From Oasisia sp. SBJ-2009 (taxonomy: Eukaryota > Annelida > Polychaeta > Sabellida > Siboglinidae): DNA of 64,000 nt. Shown here in pieces: positions 1-12,468 of this stretch; position 1 is the first letter of the stretch; each line of letters opens with the position of its first letter. The notes beneath the pieces were generated by a model. That model was not told where the DNA came from. It did no database searches and saw nothing but the letters and a program-made list of their open reading frames with translations. Position numbers and translations under genes: made by a program. Location of the stretch: positions 18,464,087 through 18,528,086 of the forward strand of contig OZ024865.1 in the NCBI GenBank assembly GCA_964017155.1. Direction: 5' to 3'.

Positions 1-355
1 ATTGAAATTACATTTCGGAATTCGTTTCGGATGCATAATAAACATAATAATGATTTGTTCGTCTTTGTTCTGCAACGTAGGGCTTTTCAATTATTCCTAT
101 TTATTGTAGAAAACGTTTGGCAACATGTTTATTACTATTACACTTCCGTTAGCCTGGCTGTCCCCCAGACCGAATGAGTGTGACCCTCCGAAGAGTGTCA
201 GTTGGAGGTGTTTGGTTAGATTCCGAAATACAGAACGTCGCGCGAATAAACACCACACATGCACGCCCGTACGCACGCTCACACGCACACAAACACGCAC
301 TCGTACACACACACACGCGCACGCACGCACGCACGCACAACACACACACGCACGT

Positions 356-453
<98 letters not shown>

Positions 454-1320
454 AGTGTAATGTCTTCGTGCGTGTCTCGAAACATTTTGTATACACCCAC
501 GCGCGCGTGCGTGCGTGCGTGTGTGTGGATGGGTTGGTGTGTGCACTATTCTTCTGGACACGCACGAGGACATCGCCCTTGTTTGTGTCTTCTTGGTCAT
601 TGCGGTCCCATATCCTTCGTCCTCTGCATGGCGTCATACAAGTGATACAGTACGCGCCACGCTCTTCCGTGACTTGAACACATTTGCTAGACACAACCCA
701 CGACCATATGTTACAGCGACATGACGTCACGCCTAAACTCCTTTCTTCGATCCAATTACAGATGGACGGTATTGCAAGATAGCCTACCACAATAGAAATA
801 AACGATGTAATGTCAACGTTTGAATTTGAAGGGACTAATTGTGTAGATATAAGTAATGATAAGAACACAGAGTGTGCCCTGTGTAGAATGTTGTGTAATA
901 AAACCTTTTAAAATGTTGTAGGGCCTAGATATTATCAGAAATAACAACTTCTTGGTAAAACCAAAAGTAAATTTATGTTTGTTGTGTGTTGCCTGATAAT
1001 GTGAACCCGAAGTAGTTCTAACCTTCCACCCCTACTAGGCAAACATTAGAAAGATCATTGGTCTGGGCAGTGTTCAAATTCGTTATGGAATCACGTCGTA
1101 TCCTAGAGCCACCGGTATCACTGCTTAGCTCCTCCTAAATACAGTACCGACTGTGGCAATGTCCCACAGTGTTGAGCAACATTGAAGAACGTCAGTGGAC
1201 AATACACAAACTCCAACAGCCAACGGCATCGTATCTGTGCTCACGCCTGTCACTGTCAGTATTATTGCAGCTCCAGGCCACTGTTGAGGCTGGTTCTTTC
1301 AGACTAACAAGTTAGGCGTC
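1..1320. other. No gene recognised; microsatellite-bearing flank
   Basis: Apart from the CA/TA microsatellite near 290-451, no exon or element is recognisable. The apparent reading frames here are products of the dinucleotide repeats. Confidence 0.6.
287..451. repeat. (CA)n followed by (TA)n microsatellite
   Basis: About 120 bp of CA/CG-type dinucleotides run into a 37-bp TA tract. Short hydrophobic or His/Thr-rich frames through it are artefacts. Confidence 0.9.
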
Positions 1321-1325
1321 TAAGA

Positions 1326-1482
1326 ATGGGGAGGGTGAGAGGGAGGGGGAGGGAGGGAGAGAGGGAGCGGGAGAGGGAGTGAGGGAGAGAGGCAGAGAGG
1401 CAGAGAGGGAGAGAGGGAGAGAGGGAGAGAGGGAGAGAGGGAGAGAGGGAGAGAGGGAGAGAGGGAGAGAGGGAGAGAGGGT
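1326..1482. repeat. GA-rich simple repeat (gagagaggg units)
   Basis: Purine-only tract of gagggagaga units, nearly perfect over the last 90 bp. Confidence 0.9.
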
Positions 1483-1589
1483 CACGAACTAGTACTGTCC
1501 AAATTCGTGCGTTTTGTTTTTGAAAAGGCGTCTACTTTTTAAAATAGACAAGAGGTCAAGAGGTCAAGAGGCGATCCTGGCGAGAGCGG

Positions 1590-1783
1590 ACCATGTGTAG
1601 TATGCAAGATACACAGGGCACGTTCTCCACGTAGGCAACTTACATACGTCGTGCGTGCGCATGTGTGTTGTCTAGTATGTAGCCCACATACCGCTACCCC
1701 CAATACAACATTGTAGTTCACACTTCACTACCATGTGCAGTATGTAAGTTACACAGGTCACGTTCTGCACGCAGGCCACATTC
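1590..1783 (+). repeat. Two direct copies of a ~53-bp sequence
   Basis: Segments at about 1590-1642 and 1730-1783 share accatgtg-agtatg-aag-tacacagg-cacgttct. No coding signal was seen. Confidence 0.6.
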
Positions 1784-2171
1784 CTCATGTAAGTCATCTA
1801 CACGTCATAGCGCATGCGTAATGTTATTGTTTTCTTATATATCTTATATAACAATGGGCTAATGCACCTAGAGCGGCGGAAGGTAAAAGGTTATAAGTTA
1901 GTGTGTCTTTTTACAATTTCCGGGAAAATGGCGGCTTCTATCACAGTTGTGGCATACCTTTTAGCGTTTCGAGTAAATAATCTTATCAAGCATTAGTATT
2001 CGTGTGGTCATTTCCTAACATTTTCCACCCAAACGAGATAAAAGGGGGGACGTTTTCATACATTTAACTAACTTAGCTTTGCAACTTGTAGTAAAATCGG
2101 AATAGTTTCTGTTTCCGCGTCATACCTTGTCTTATTTTCGCATTTTATTAAGTCGTAATCATGAAAATACG

Positions 2172-2940
2172 TCAAATTGACAAAGTCATCGCGGTGAAAC
2201 GTTGAAAAGTTGTGAAATGGTACAAATTGGCACACCGACTTAGTAAAACACGAATATTTAATAAGGTTATCACCTCAAAACTCTAAAAGTTACGTTATGA
2301 CTGTGACCGAAGCCACCATTTTACAAGAAATTCTGTTATGGAAGTAGTCGAAGCCATCGTTTTCTATGTCAAACCCTAATTAGTGGCTGTTTTGTCCGCT
2401 AGATGGGGCTCGCGTCTAACGTAGTGTCAGAGTTATAAACTAGATGGTACCAGTTTTTAAAGAGGTGACGTCACAACCCAAGATGTTTCTAGATTGTTTT
2501 AGATTTGGTTAAGAAAATGTGTCGTAAGAAAAATTCATCAAGGTTCTCGGTTTATGTTAGAATGTGCCAAAGGTTTCACACAGAAGGTTATGAAAGTACC
2601 AAGATGACTTAGAAAAATTCGTCAAAGTGACAAAGTCATCGCGGTGAAACGGTGAAAAGTTGTGAAAGGGTACAAAGTTGGCACACCGACCTAGTAAAAT
2701 ATGAAAAACTTGACAAAGTTATCACGTCGAAACAGAACAAATATTCTATTTTACTAAAGGTTACAAGAGTAACTTAGTCAAAATTGTGAAAACACCACCT
2801 GTCTAATGCAATGAAACGGTGAAACGTTGCGAAATGCTACGAAGTTAGCACACAGACTTAGTAAAACACGAATACTTGACATAATTATCACCTCAAAAAC
2901 GTTACGTTATGTTATGGTTGTGATCGAGACCACCATTTTC
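2172..2940 (+). repeat. Three direct copies of a ~110-150-bp unit
   Basis: Copies at about 2172-2325, 2628-2735 and 2812-2940 share gcggtgaaacggtgaaaagt and the following cacaccgacttagtaaaac. The longer copies also share gttatcacctcaaaa. The region has no recognisable gene. Confidence 0.6.
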
Positions 2941-3039
2941 CCGGGGGTTGTGTTTTACACGTGAGAGGAATCATCAACGATACAACGAGCGTGTTGTAAT
3001 GGTATTTTCTTATTTTTTTCTTTCATCATCATATTTATG

Positions 3040-3300
3040 CAGCCATAGCTAGTGTCACGTGGTTGGGCGAAGGCCTCAGCATGCTGCTTCCTATCTTGCG
3101 CTATCCTCTGCCAGATGGTACCTTTCCAGTAGCCGTCTAGTTCGTCTCTCCACCGTCTCGCCGGTCTTCCTCTAGATCTTTACCTTTCGTAACTTTTCCA
3201 TGTGGTGATACGCAGTGTCCATCGTTTATTTCGTATCATGCTGACGTGCCCTGCCCAGGTCCCCCCCTCGTCTTCTGACTTGTTCACTCACGTCAGTGAC
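3040..3300 (-). pseudogene. LINE reverse transcriptase C-terminal fragment
   Basis: Read on the minus strand, the frame shows TWAGHVSMIRNKRWTLRITT, one stop, then RGRPARRWRDELDGYWKG and later RIAQDRKQHAEAFAQPRD. This is the familiar tail of invertebrate non-LTR retrotransposon proteins. It is a decayed fragment with no partner domains. Confidence 0.75.
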
Positions 3301-3677
3301 CTTTGTCTTTTCTCTTACCCTTCTCTTCTCTATGACATAATGTGTTTTTTATATTTATCCACCATAACAATACATCAATTTCAAGACATGCATGCATACA
3401 TATCATACATGCATACATTTACACTAACCATCAGGCTGTGTTATAGCAAAGAAAGCAGAAAATATTATAAATACTGTGCAATATAAAGCAGCTGTAAAAA
3501 TATCAAAACACCCATAAAAGGTAATAAGCAGGCACTGAATACTAATGCAAGGCAGTGCCACATAAGAAGATCACACAGAAATACGTGCATCAGATGTTTG
3601 AAATAAATCGCAATGAAAGATAACTTTGTACTGCCTTACACGTTGGCAGTTGTTTATGAAGCAGACATTATGTCAGG

Positions 3678-3790
3678 ATTAGTCTCGAGTACCCAGGTTC
3701 CGTGAGATGACAGCACCCTTTTAGCCCCTCACACGGATTATCTTTTCGGCGAAGTTACGCAGCATAGCGAGAGTCGGTTAAGGGAAACTA
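3678..3790 (+). repeat. Dispersed repeat family B, copy 1
   Basis: Contains tacccaggttccgtgagatg, agcccctcacacg and cgaagttacgcagc. Related copies lie near 8560, 31015, 31195-31350, 55190-55345 and 55465-55580. Confidence 0.6.
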
Positions 3791-4039
3791 AAGCTTATAG
3801 TTAATGGAACAGTCTTAACATTGTCAAAAACGTGTTCACACATTTCATAATGTAACGTAAATAAAAAACTGTAATTAAACGCAATATCCGCAATTCCGTT
3901 GCAATGCATATGTAGGCTGAACCTGTCTTGGGCCGACCATTTGGGACTCGACCTGTTAACCCCAGGGTTAACAGGCCGATTTTATTTGTAACGTTATATA
4001 ACAATAATGTGGTATTGTCCTATATTATTTCATAATTTA

Positions 4040-4560
4040 ATTAAACATAATAGCATTTAAAAAATTGCAACGTCGAGCAACTAAATTAATTCCCGGATAT
4101 GAAGAACTAGAATATAAAGATCGCCTATAAAGATTAAACCTAACCACTCTTTCTTACCTCCGTCTTAGGGGTGACATTATATAAATTTACAAACTACTAA
4201 CAACTAAAATATGATTCTGCAGTTACTTCAGTTTCTTCAGATTAAAGAAAGTTGCCTTTTAAACATTATAAAACAATCATTAATGTACCGAAATACAGAT
4301 GTATAGAATAGTCTGCCACAGTCTGTGGTAGATGCTCCCTCAGTCTAATTATTTGAATATAAATAATAGAAACATTAATTATAGAAAAGCCATCCTATAC
4401 AAATATATTTTGCTGCACTATCTGTGTTATGGACCTTCATACGCATGCGCACAGTCTCAACACAATGTTAAAAATAGAGATGGCACAAGAGGCAGGAATG
4501 CCTAATACAAGCCAGAAAAGGACCTGTAAAAACCTGTAAGAAAATGTGTAATACATAAGT
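4040..4560 (+). pseudogene. Decayed LINE reverse transcriptase 3' fragment
   Basis: Broken frames read RRATKLIPGYEELEYKDRL, LNLTTLSYLRLRGDII and then SLW-MLPQSNYLNI, matching the thumb/C-terminal part of CR1/Jockey-type reverse transcriptases. Several stops interrupt it, and it differs from the large LINE at 37858. Confidence 0.65.
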
Positions 4561-4712
4561 ATAACTTGTGGCTTCCAATTAATTAATCAATCAAATCAAT
4601 ACTACTGATCTTGTCTTGAACATGGGACACCATCTACGAAATCATCATCCTTGACGGGAATGGATTATTGGAAGTAGTGTTGTCGAACATAACATAAAAA
4701 GTAAAAACGTAC

Positions 4713-5066
4713 AGGCAAGTTCTTATATAGCGCAGTATCCAGTCCTCAGGACCGTTCAAAGCGCTTTACACTTTACTTCCCTGACAGACCTGTTCACTCA
4801 GACACCATCTCGGCTTCTCTGGGAAGCATCCAGCCATATGCTACAATTAATGCGCGAAGGCTGCTCGTACACATATCACCACTGTCTATGACTATAGCCA
4901 GGTACTCATTTATTGAGGATTTGAGCTGAGTGAACTGGAGCAATGACATGATTGGCAATGTAGAGGGAAAAAACTTGCCCAAGGTTTTAACACCGCAGCC
5001 AGGATTCGAACCCGGGTTCTCGTAGTCGAGAGTCCGAAGCTCTATCCCTGAGCCACTGCGCTCTAC
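4713..5066 (-). mobile_element. tRNA-headed SINE, full copy 1
   Basis: On the minus strand it begins with a tRNA-like head: box A TGGCTCAGGGATAGAG and box B GGTTCGAATCC. A conserved body follows. The 3' tail carries an AGCGC...GCGCT stem-loop and ends ctatataagaac, as in SINEs mobilised by L2/CR1-type LINEs (inference). It matches copies at 53351, 35158, 19610 and 6538. Confidence 0.85.
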
Positions 5067-6537
5067 ACATACGTCGATTATCGCCCACCGAAAATCAATG
5101 GCAATGCGTACCTTAATTAACGCCAGTCCTGGGTTGCGCCAGTTCAGTGTTTCACCCCATACATGCTAAGTATCTTTCTCGGTCGATAACACTGTACGGA
5201 AATCTGTGAAAACTTACAGGAACAAATGTTCCTCTGTTCGAAATACTTTGGCTTTGCAGCCAGGAACATAACAGTAAACCATGAGGCATGACGTTGTTAG
5301 GGTTATGCTACGGCTGGTATTGCAACTGCCCTCGTTTTAAATCTAAGATGGCGCGAGTGCGGGATATGTCATTAGTTGCACTTTGGCTGCGCCATGGCCC
5401 ATGTATTTAGTACGCGTAACTTTACGCTGGTTGAAATATTTACGGTATGCTCCCCAAGTTCGCTGATGCTCCCAACGCGCCCACTCTCAACATAATTATT
5501 TTAATGTTTACACAGTCAAAGGATATCCTTTACATTCATCATAGGCCATAGCTAGGCATTTGGCATAGCGGCAGCTAAAGAAAAAAATGTCCAGACACAC
5601 CACAAATGCAGGGATCCCACCACCGCAACCTTATTTGGTAAATAAATTCTACGTCGGTTCAGACTTCAGAAGTTCAGTCACGCGTATGTTAAATTGATTT
5701 CTTGAAACCGGCCGCAAGCTACATCGTCATCGCCATAAGGCATCGGCATTATACGATTTAATCGATTACTAATGACATGTATTGGTAGTTAGTTTGTATT
5801 GTACGTGATGATGGGTCTACGCATTGTACACACTGTCACTTGAATTGAATTCCACAACTTGTTTCGCAAGCAAAAAACTATAAAAATCGTGAGGAAAAAC
5901 AGAACGCGTATCCGAGATTACTAGGGAGACACGTTAAAAAGATGCACTGTGTGACGTAATATCCTAAATGCTCGTGGCCAGGAATGGACAGGATGATTCA
6001 GTCTCAGAGACAGAGTTCGCACGTCTTTTCTGAAATGCCGGGTATCGAATCCTAGTCCACAAACTTATTGATCGCTGTGTCCCTCGTTCACTAATAATTA
6101 AACATACCGTTTATTGCGCGTATTTTTTTTTTTTTACATTAATGTGTTAACATTAACATGAATTAGAGTACCACAAACAGCCGAACAATATTATTGCAAG
6201 AAGAACACTCATCTCCGGCGTCTGACGCGTACAGTGCCGCACTCTATCGGCATCCGGTAAACGTGGTTCTTGCAAGCGAACTATCCGCCAGGTGCGTTCC
6301 GAAAGTGCAAAGTCAAATAACAAAATTATAGAACATATCATAGTATTTACGATAATGTTATACGGAAAATAATTGCCTTATCTTGAATAGTTTTCACTGG
6401 ACGGGGAATTGTATAGCAGATCATTGGAAAACAAAGCTATAGCATTTCCGAAGAAGCGTATATATCTCCCCAAAAATGGAGCCAAGCTTTGCCTTTGTTA
6501 CCCATAGTTTTGCTAATACCATTACTAGTGACTAGCC
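5067..6537. other. No gene or element recognised
   Basis: I see no supported exon, RNA gene or named repeat here, only short chance frames and a T-run near 6125. Confidence 0.5.
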
Positions 6538-6815
6538 CTGTGGTGCAGAGCCAGTGGCTAAACCTTAGGACACTCGACTATGAGAACCCAGACTCGAATA
6601 ATGTGCTGCTATATCAGATTTTATGCAAGTTTATTTTAACTAGACATTACTCCAGTTCACTCAGCTGATGAGTACCTGGCTATAGACAGTGGTGCACATT
6701 TGTGTATGAATAGTCTTTGCACATTAATAGCAGTATGACTGGATGCTTCCCAGAAAGGCCGAGATAGTGTTCAATTCAAGGGGTAAAGTGTAAAATGCTT
6801 TGCGCAATAAATTCT
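6538..6815 (+). mobile_element. tRNA-headed SINE, diverged copy on plus strand
   Basis: Carries the diverged head (agccagtggctaaacc ... actcgactatgagaaccc), body (cagttcactcagctgatgag, gagtacctggctatagacag) and tail (agtgtaaaatgctttgcgc). It is the oldest-looking of the five copies. Confidence 0.7.
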
Positions 6816-7189
6816 TCCCTTCTCTAAATACGCCACATACGATGGGGTCAAATTATCTGAACCACTGCGACGTGGTACATGTTCTTGACAGAACGGAACG
6901 CTAAGAGAAAAATTCTAACCAGCAAACCATATCTTGGTCTGTGGCAGCATCAAGAGCGGTTGATGTATGAAACTCCCAACAACTCTCGACAAGCCACTGC
7001 AGGGACAAATAGTTTGCGCCTGTCTTGACATGTTCTTGCCGGTGTGAGACCTCTATTTACTACCCGAGAGAGAGCCGCTAGTAACTTGCAAACGCCAGCG
7101 GCACTTCAACACATTTTTGCTTGCAGCTTCCATGAAATGTACAACTGCAAGAATCACCATACCGGATCGGCCGTCGCCCGGGTTACCAA

Positions 7190-8290
7190 GGACCGCGCTG
7201 CTCAACCTCGTCAGTGGGAAATCAGCTAGGAAGAAGAAGGCAGCCTCTGACAATTGCACAATGGAACGTCAGAACTCTCCTCGATCGAGAAGCAGCTGAC
7301 CGACCGGAAAGACGTACGGCACTAGTAGCAATGGAACTTGCCAAATACAACATCGACATCGCAGCTCTATGTGAAACAAGGTTCTCAGAGTCTGGTAGTC
7401 TCAATGACTTGGAATACTCTTTCTTATGGAGTGGCAAACCCGAATGAGAAAGAAGGGAGGCCGGAGTGGGCTTTGCTATCAAAAAGGATATCGCCACAAA
7501 TCTGACAGAAATGCCACGGCCAGTAAGTGACAGAATCATGACGATGAGATTACCTCTGAGCAAGGAAAACTTTGCTACAATGATTAGCGTGTACGCTCCA
7601 ACAATGACAAACCCAGATGAAAACAAGGAGGCCGGCCTTCTACCACCAGCTGGCAAGTGTGCTCAGTGGCATCCCTCGTACAGATAAGCAACTGCTGATA
7701 GGAGACTTCAATGCGAGGACAGGAAGAGACAATGACAAGTGGCCCTAGCTTGGTCATGGGCAATCATGGGATTGGGAAATGCAACTCCAATGGCGAGCCT
7801 CGACTAGCTCTGTGCTCTGAGTTCGAACTGATAGTGACGAATATCATGTTCAAGCAGAAGGGTGAACGCAAGACCACCTGGGTGCATCCTCGTTCCAGGC
7901 ACTGGCATAATATGATCGACTTCATCATCACGAGGAGTCTGAATAAGATGGACATCCACAATACCCGAGTCATGCATGGAGCTAGCTGCTGGACCGATCA
8001 CCAGATGCTGAGGTCAAAAGTGGCTTTCAGAATACGACAAAAGCACAACAGGCAAGGGACAAGTAAGCCGACCAAGCTCAACACAGCAAAACTAAGTACC
8101 ATCAGCCACAGGGAGAATTTTGAGCAGGAGATGGACAGTGCTCTCGCCCAGTGGGAGGAGAAGGAAAGCTTCAAGACCAAACGAGGAATGGGCAGCTCTG
8201 TAGCTAGTCGTATGCAACAGAGCCAATTAAGACATATCTTGGCAAGGCAGACAGAAAACACTAGGATTAGCTGCCACCTCATAGAGGTTA
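7190..8290 (+). pseudogene. Non-LTR retrotransposon endonuclease remnant
   Basis: Broken frames encode an AP-type endonuclease: LTIAQWNVRTLLDR, IDIAALCETRFSESG, then, after a stop and a frame change, VGFAIKKD, SVYAPTMTN, LLIGDFNAR, and finally WTDHQM. The landmarks QWNVRTL, ET, APT, GDFNAR and DHQ are those of the endonuclease domain of craniofacial-development-2-like LINE proteins. At least two frameshifts and one stop disable it. No reverse transcriptase part follows, so it is 3'-truncated. Confidence 0.8.
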
Positions 8291-8401
8291 ATCGAAGCTA
8301 GCTTCCACTAAATTTGGCCGTTTGGAGCCGATCGCATAGCGGGTACCTTAAAAAAACATTACCAAGTTTAATGTATACTCTTATATGCTGATCTTTGCCA
8401 G

Positions 8402-8515
8402 ATGTGGACGACTGCGAGAGTTCTCCGTGTCTACATGGAGGCTCCTGCACTGACCGAGTCAACAAGTACCGCTGCAGTTGTCCTCAAGGCTTCATCGGAG
8501 TCACCTGTGAGACAG
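8402..8515 (+). CDS. Isolated EGF-domain exon, near-copy of the mucin-like gene exon at 31373-31486
   Basis: This 114-nt exon is phase 1 to 1, with acceptor tctttgccag and donor GTAGGC. It reads [19 protein letters not shown] and later [15 protein letters not shown]. It differs at about six bases from the minus-strand exon, and the downstream intron also matches for about 100 bp. No partner exon was found nearby on the plus strand, so it may be a duplicated orphan or part of a gene I cannot assemble. Confidence 0.6.
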
Positions 8516-8539
8516 GTAGGCAGGGCAGCTGACGTCAAC

Positions 8540-8625
8540 GTCTTGCTGTAGGCATAGCTTTGATTACCCAGACTCCGTGAGGTGGCAGTACTTTTTAGCC
8601 CCTCACATGCAACATGTCACTGTCC
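8540..8625 (+). repeat. Dispersed repeat family B, copy 2 (with duplicated intron)
   Basis: Shares ttgattacccagactccgtg and ttttagcccctcac with family B. It lies in the segment duplicated with the EGF exon at 8402-8515. Confidence 0.6.
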
Positions 8626-8881
8626 TAACTAGATTGATTTGTCACGAGCGCCTAGCCTATGACGATATAATTCAATTAAGTAATTAATATTATATGATGT
8701 CATGCATGCATGCGTATATGCGTATGCGTATCAATTGTAGTTCTGTCACCATTTATGTTCTTTGAAAACTGTCATCGGTATTTTTCAAACCGCAGTCCAT
8801 GACTCATAATATCAACGTAAATAGATTTTCGCCCTCGGCGCGCTGATCGAAATCATTCCAGGATAAAAATAACACAATAAA

Positions 8882-9038
<157 letters not shown>

Positions 9039-9039
9039 T

Positions 9040-11550
9040 AATTTGATCGTCTATAAATTTATGACTTAATCTGTTGCCAGCGTTGGATCGTTCGCTACGG
9101 GCTAAGCCTAAGGCTACGGCTAATTTTAATTTAAGTGTCAGTAATCCATAATTTTTATTAGTTGTATAATAAAGGCCTATAGTATGTAATGCGGAAAAAC
9201 CTGCACTAATATACAGATGTGATGTGATGTCATACACACTCATACTTCGTAAGCATCCTTTATCCTCAATCTCCACTCGACGGTGACATGCTAATCGGCG
9301 GCCTGCTGACGTCATCGGTGTCCCGTTAACGGATCCTTCAGCCAGTGGTGAGGGCCGTAGTTGTGACGGCGTTCACCAGACCGGAACGCAGTACACACGC
9401 AAATAGGCCGGTTCTGACCTGACCACTCTCGCTCCGGAATCACTCGTAAACGACAACGGACATCAGTTTTTTTGTTTAAACGTCTTTCCGTTGGACTTGA
9501 GAAGAGTTCAAGAACCAGTATTGGAAAGTTTTACGGACCAAGTTCTCTGGATAAGTCGACCGAAACGAACACTGCTTTCGTGGGACAACCAGTGTCACTG
9601 AACCGCCTGCGACACTGCACGACGACAGTTGTCGAACAATGGACGATTCGCCCACGACAGTTTGATGTTACCTACTTGTACAGAGTAGCGTATTTTTGCC
9701 ACAAGACACAATCGACAACCCGTGAAAAGTTGCCGTGAGTTTAAATCTGATGCCATTTGCCATTTGTAGTCTTCACTTGACTTCAATCCGGTTTTGAAAA
9801 GTGGATTTATGTTGACGCAACTCCGTAAGTAAGACGTAAGTATTGACAGGGCAAACTTTTGCATATCTAACTGACAGTGACAGGTGCCTTTTATGTGTAC
9901 GTATTGCACATTTGTAGTTAATTGCACGTCAAAATGAGTCGCAGTGTCACTGTGGGTGCATTTCATGTCAGACCAGGTAGTGTATTTGCTATATTTAGAT
10001 TACAGTTTGGACTTGTTTGAAATGCAAGCCTATTGAACTCTCTAGGCCAGGGCTATGCTGGTCTAGCTGTTGTGTCTTCAATGTGTGTCAGTGAGTGTCA
10101 TAAATCTAAAGTATGTCACCACGGTCCCATGCCAGCTAGATTAAATATACCATGTGTATACATGATACAGGTAGATGAATGTTTTACAAGGTCAAGGGTA
10201 CAGGCATATGGTTATGCGCAACATACCAATATAAGTTTGAAATACGATTACGAGAATATTTTACTGATGAACCAGTGACTGGTTCAACAACAACAAAAAC
10301 ACATAAGTTTTATATAAAATAGTGATTGTTTGGAGGAAACCACCTTAGACAGTGAGACCTGAGAACTATATAGTTAACACAACAGCCATTGTCACAATAT
10401 AGACATGTATTTGTTTTATTAAATAAAAATCCTTCTAGAGGTAGAGAAAGTACACTAGTTTTTTGAAGTAAGCAAATAGCATGCCCGTCATGTTGTTTGC
10501 TTCAGTGTGGACAAAACATGTTGCCTTTTGTACTGGGTGTTTTCATGTACCCACTAACCCAGTTGAGTTACAGAAGAACACTGGTGAATGAGTCATACCA
10601 GAAGTAATCAAATGTGGCCCACCTTTTGTCTACTGCTGTGTGTGTGTGTGGCTATCACTGTGTAAACATGTGCTAGATCTGAGTACCACTACCAGATAGA
10701 ACTTGGGCAGGTTCAGCCCAGTGTACTTTTTTCTCATATCAGACATTTGGTAATCCAATTACAGTTTTGAAATGTTTTGTTCTGTTTAAATATCAAGCTT
10801 GGCGATAATTGCCGCAGCAGAAACTCAAAATGTAGTACACGTAATACTGCCCTTTTTGCATGAACTGACAGAAAGGGACCATTTTATATTCACATATATA
10901 GCAGCTTAGACATTTTAGTAGCTTAAGCCATAAATCATTAATAAACGTTTATGTTTTTGACACAATACACTGTCAGGCTGTTTGTTCAACTTGGCGTAAG
11001 ACCACTATTCCCCGTCCGCCATTCCCCGACCAAAGAATACTCTATAAAAGCAGCATTATGCAGGTTGTCTGAATTTCTGTGGACACATATGTAGTGTGGA
11101 GTGAGTAGAAATGATGTTTTTGTGCAGCGTGGCATCAGAGCTGTCGAATTATGACAGCTGTCAGTCGGTGCATTTCTGTGTATTAATACAGTTGTCATTT
11201 TGCTTGGTGATGTAATCGGGGACAATCCGTGGGTGTTTCAAGCAGAAATGGAGGGGTGTAAGGTTTGAAAGAAGTTTGTGGGAGCCTGAGGTACTAAAAG
11301 TTCACGAATTTTTCACTGAACCTCTGTCTATGGAGGGTAAATATGCCATGACACTGTCAATAACAGAACTGATCAAGATTAATAGGAAATGAAGGAAACG
11401 TTATAATGGTCGCCTATGGAAAATTCAAATGTGGTCTGAGTCCACTTGGAGTGTGAAATGACTAAAGTAAGAACTGAGTGTTGTGGATTAAATTTTTTTG
11501 TGATGATATTAATGTGGTGTTATGGACATTGTTGTTGTTGTGGTAACAGT
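9040..11550. other. Upstream region of TRIM gene; no coding exon supported
   Basis: A promoter or 5' UTR exon may be here but cannot be fixed. An ATG at 9934 opens 14 codons to a GTAGTG donor, but its phase does not fit the RING exon. Confidence 0.4.
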
Positions 11551-11557
11551 GGTGGTG

Positions 11558-11569
11558 GTGGTGGTGTGT

Positions 11570-11605
<36 letters not shown>
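11558..11605. repeat. (GT)n microsatellite
   Basis: Nearly pure GT dinucleotides, preceded by ggtggtggtgg. Confidence 0.9.
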
Positions 11606-11607
<2 letters not shown>

Positions 11608-11639
11608 TTGTTTGTGTCACATTAATTAAATGTTCTCAC

Positions 11640-12110
11640 TTAGTTAACACACATACTGGCTACATTCAGTCACCCTGTCAGTCCTTCTGTTCTGTTCCTT
11701 CATTCAATCTCCACGTTAAGTCCCCACACTTTGTCATTACATTCAGTTGTTACATTCATTCCACATGTTCAGTCCTTACATTCCATTGTCAGATTTAGTC
11801 CTGCCTCTCAGTCCTGTACATGATCCCTAGTCCTATTGAGTGAGTCCAGACTCATTCCTCACTTTCATTTCTCACACTTAGTGTCTTAGTCCCTACCTTC
11901 AGTCTCTACATTCAGTCTTCACTCTCGATCCTTATGCTCAGTTCCTACATCCAGTGAGTCCTTATATTCAGTCCTCACACTCACTATTCAGTAGTCCCCA
12001 CTTTCAGTAGCCACATTTAGTCCTTGAGCTCAGTTCCCACACCCAGTCCTCATATTGTCGTTATGCTCAGTCCTTACACTCAATGAGTTAGCACATTCAG
12101 TCCTCTGCAT
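11640..12110 (+). repeat. Degenerate ~14-bp repeat (cattcagtcctcaca)
   Basis: Many loosely spaced copies of attcagtcctcac/attcagtccttac. They grade into the ordered 56-bp array downstream, which looks like a higher-order form of the same motif. Confidence 0.75.
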
Positions 12111-12114
12111 ACTC

Positions 12115-12400
12115 AGTCATCACATTCAGTCCTTACACTCGATCAGTTGTCACATTCAATCATCATACTCAGTCATCACATTCAGTCCTTACACTCGATC
12201 AGTTGTCACATTCAATCATCATACTCAGTCATCACATTCAGTCCTTACACTCAATCAGTTGTCACATTCAATCATCATACTCAGTCATCACATTCAGTCC
12301 TTACACTCGATCAGTTGTCACATTCAATCATCATACTCAGTCATCACATTCAGTCCTTACACTCAATCAGTTGTCACATTCAGTCCTCATACTCAGTTGT
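12115..12400 (+). repeat. 56-bp minisatellite beside RING exon
   Basis: About five copies of a 56-bp unit (tcacattcagtccttacact, then cgatcagttgtcacattcaa, then tcatcatactcag). The last copy ends about 60 bp before the RING exon acceptor. Confidence 0.88.
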
Positions 12401-12468
12401 CACAGTCAGTGATTCAATCTTTGGATTCATCCTCCTCAAATGACTTATTCTCTCTGTCACAGTTAAGA

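Noticed and set aside
4990..5066. tRNA gene (also near 53600-53674 on the minus strand)
   Set aside because: Box A and box B are present but no acceptor stem pairs and the sequence continues into a conserved SINE body repeated elsewhere.
9472..9738. 88-codon plus-strand frame
   Set aside because: No domain, no splice partners and no repeat or family resemblance; probably chance or 5' UTR.
9934..9976. Start exon of the TRIM gene (ATG with good context and GTAGTG donor)
   Set aside because: It ends in phase 1, whereas the RING exon needs phase 0 from its acceptor, so they do not join in frame.
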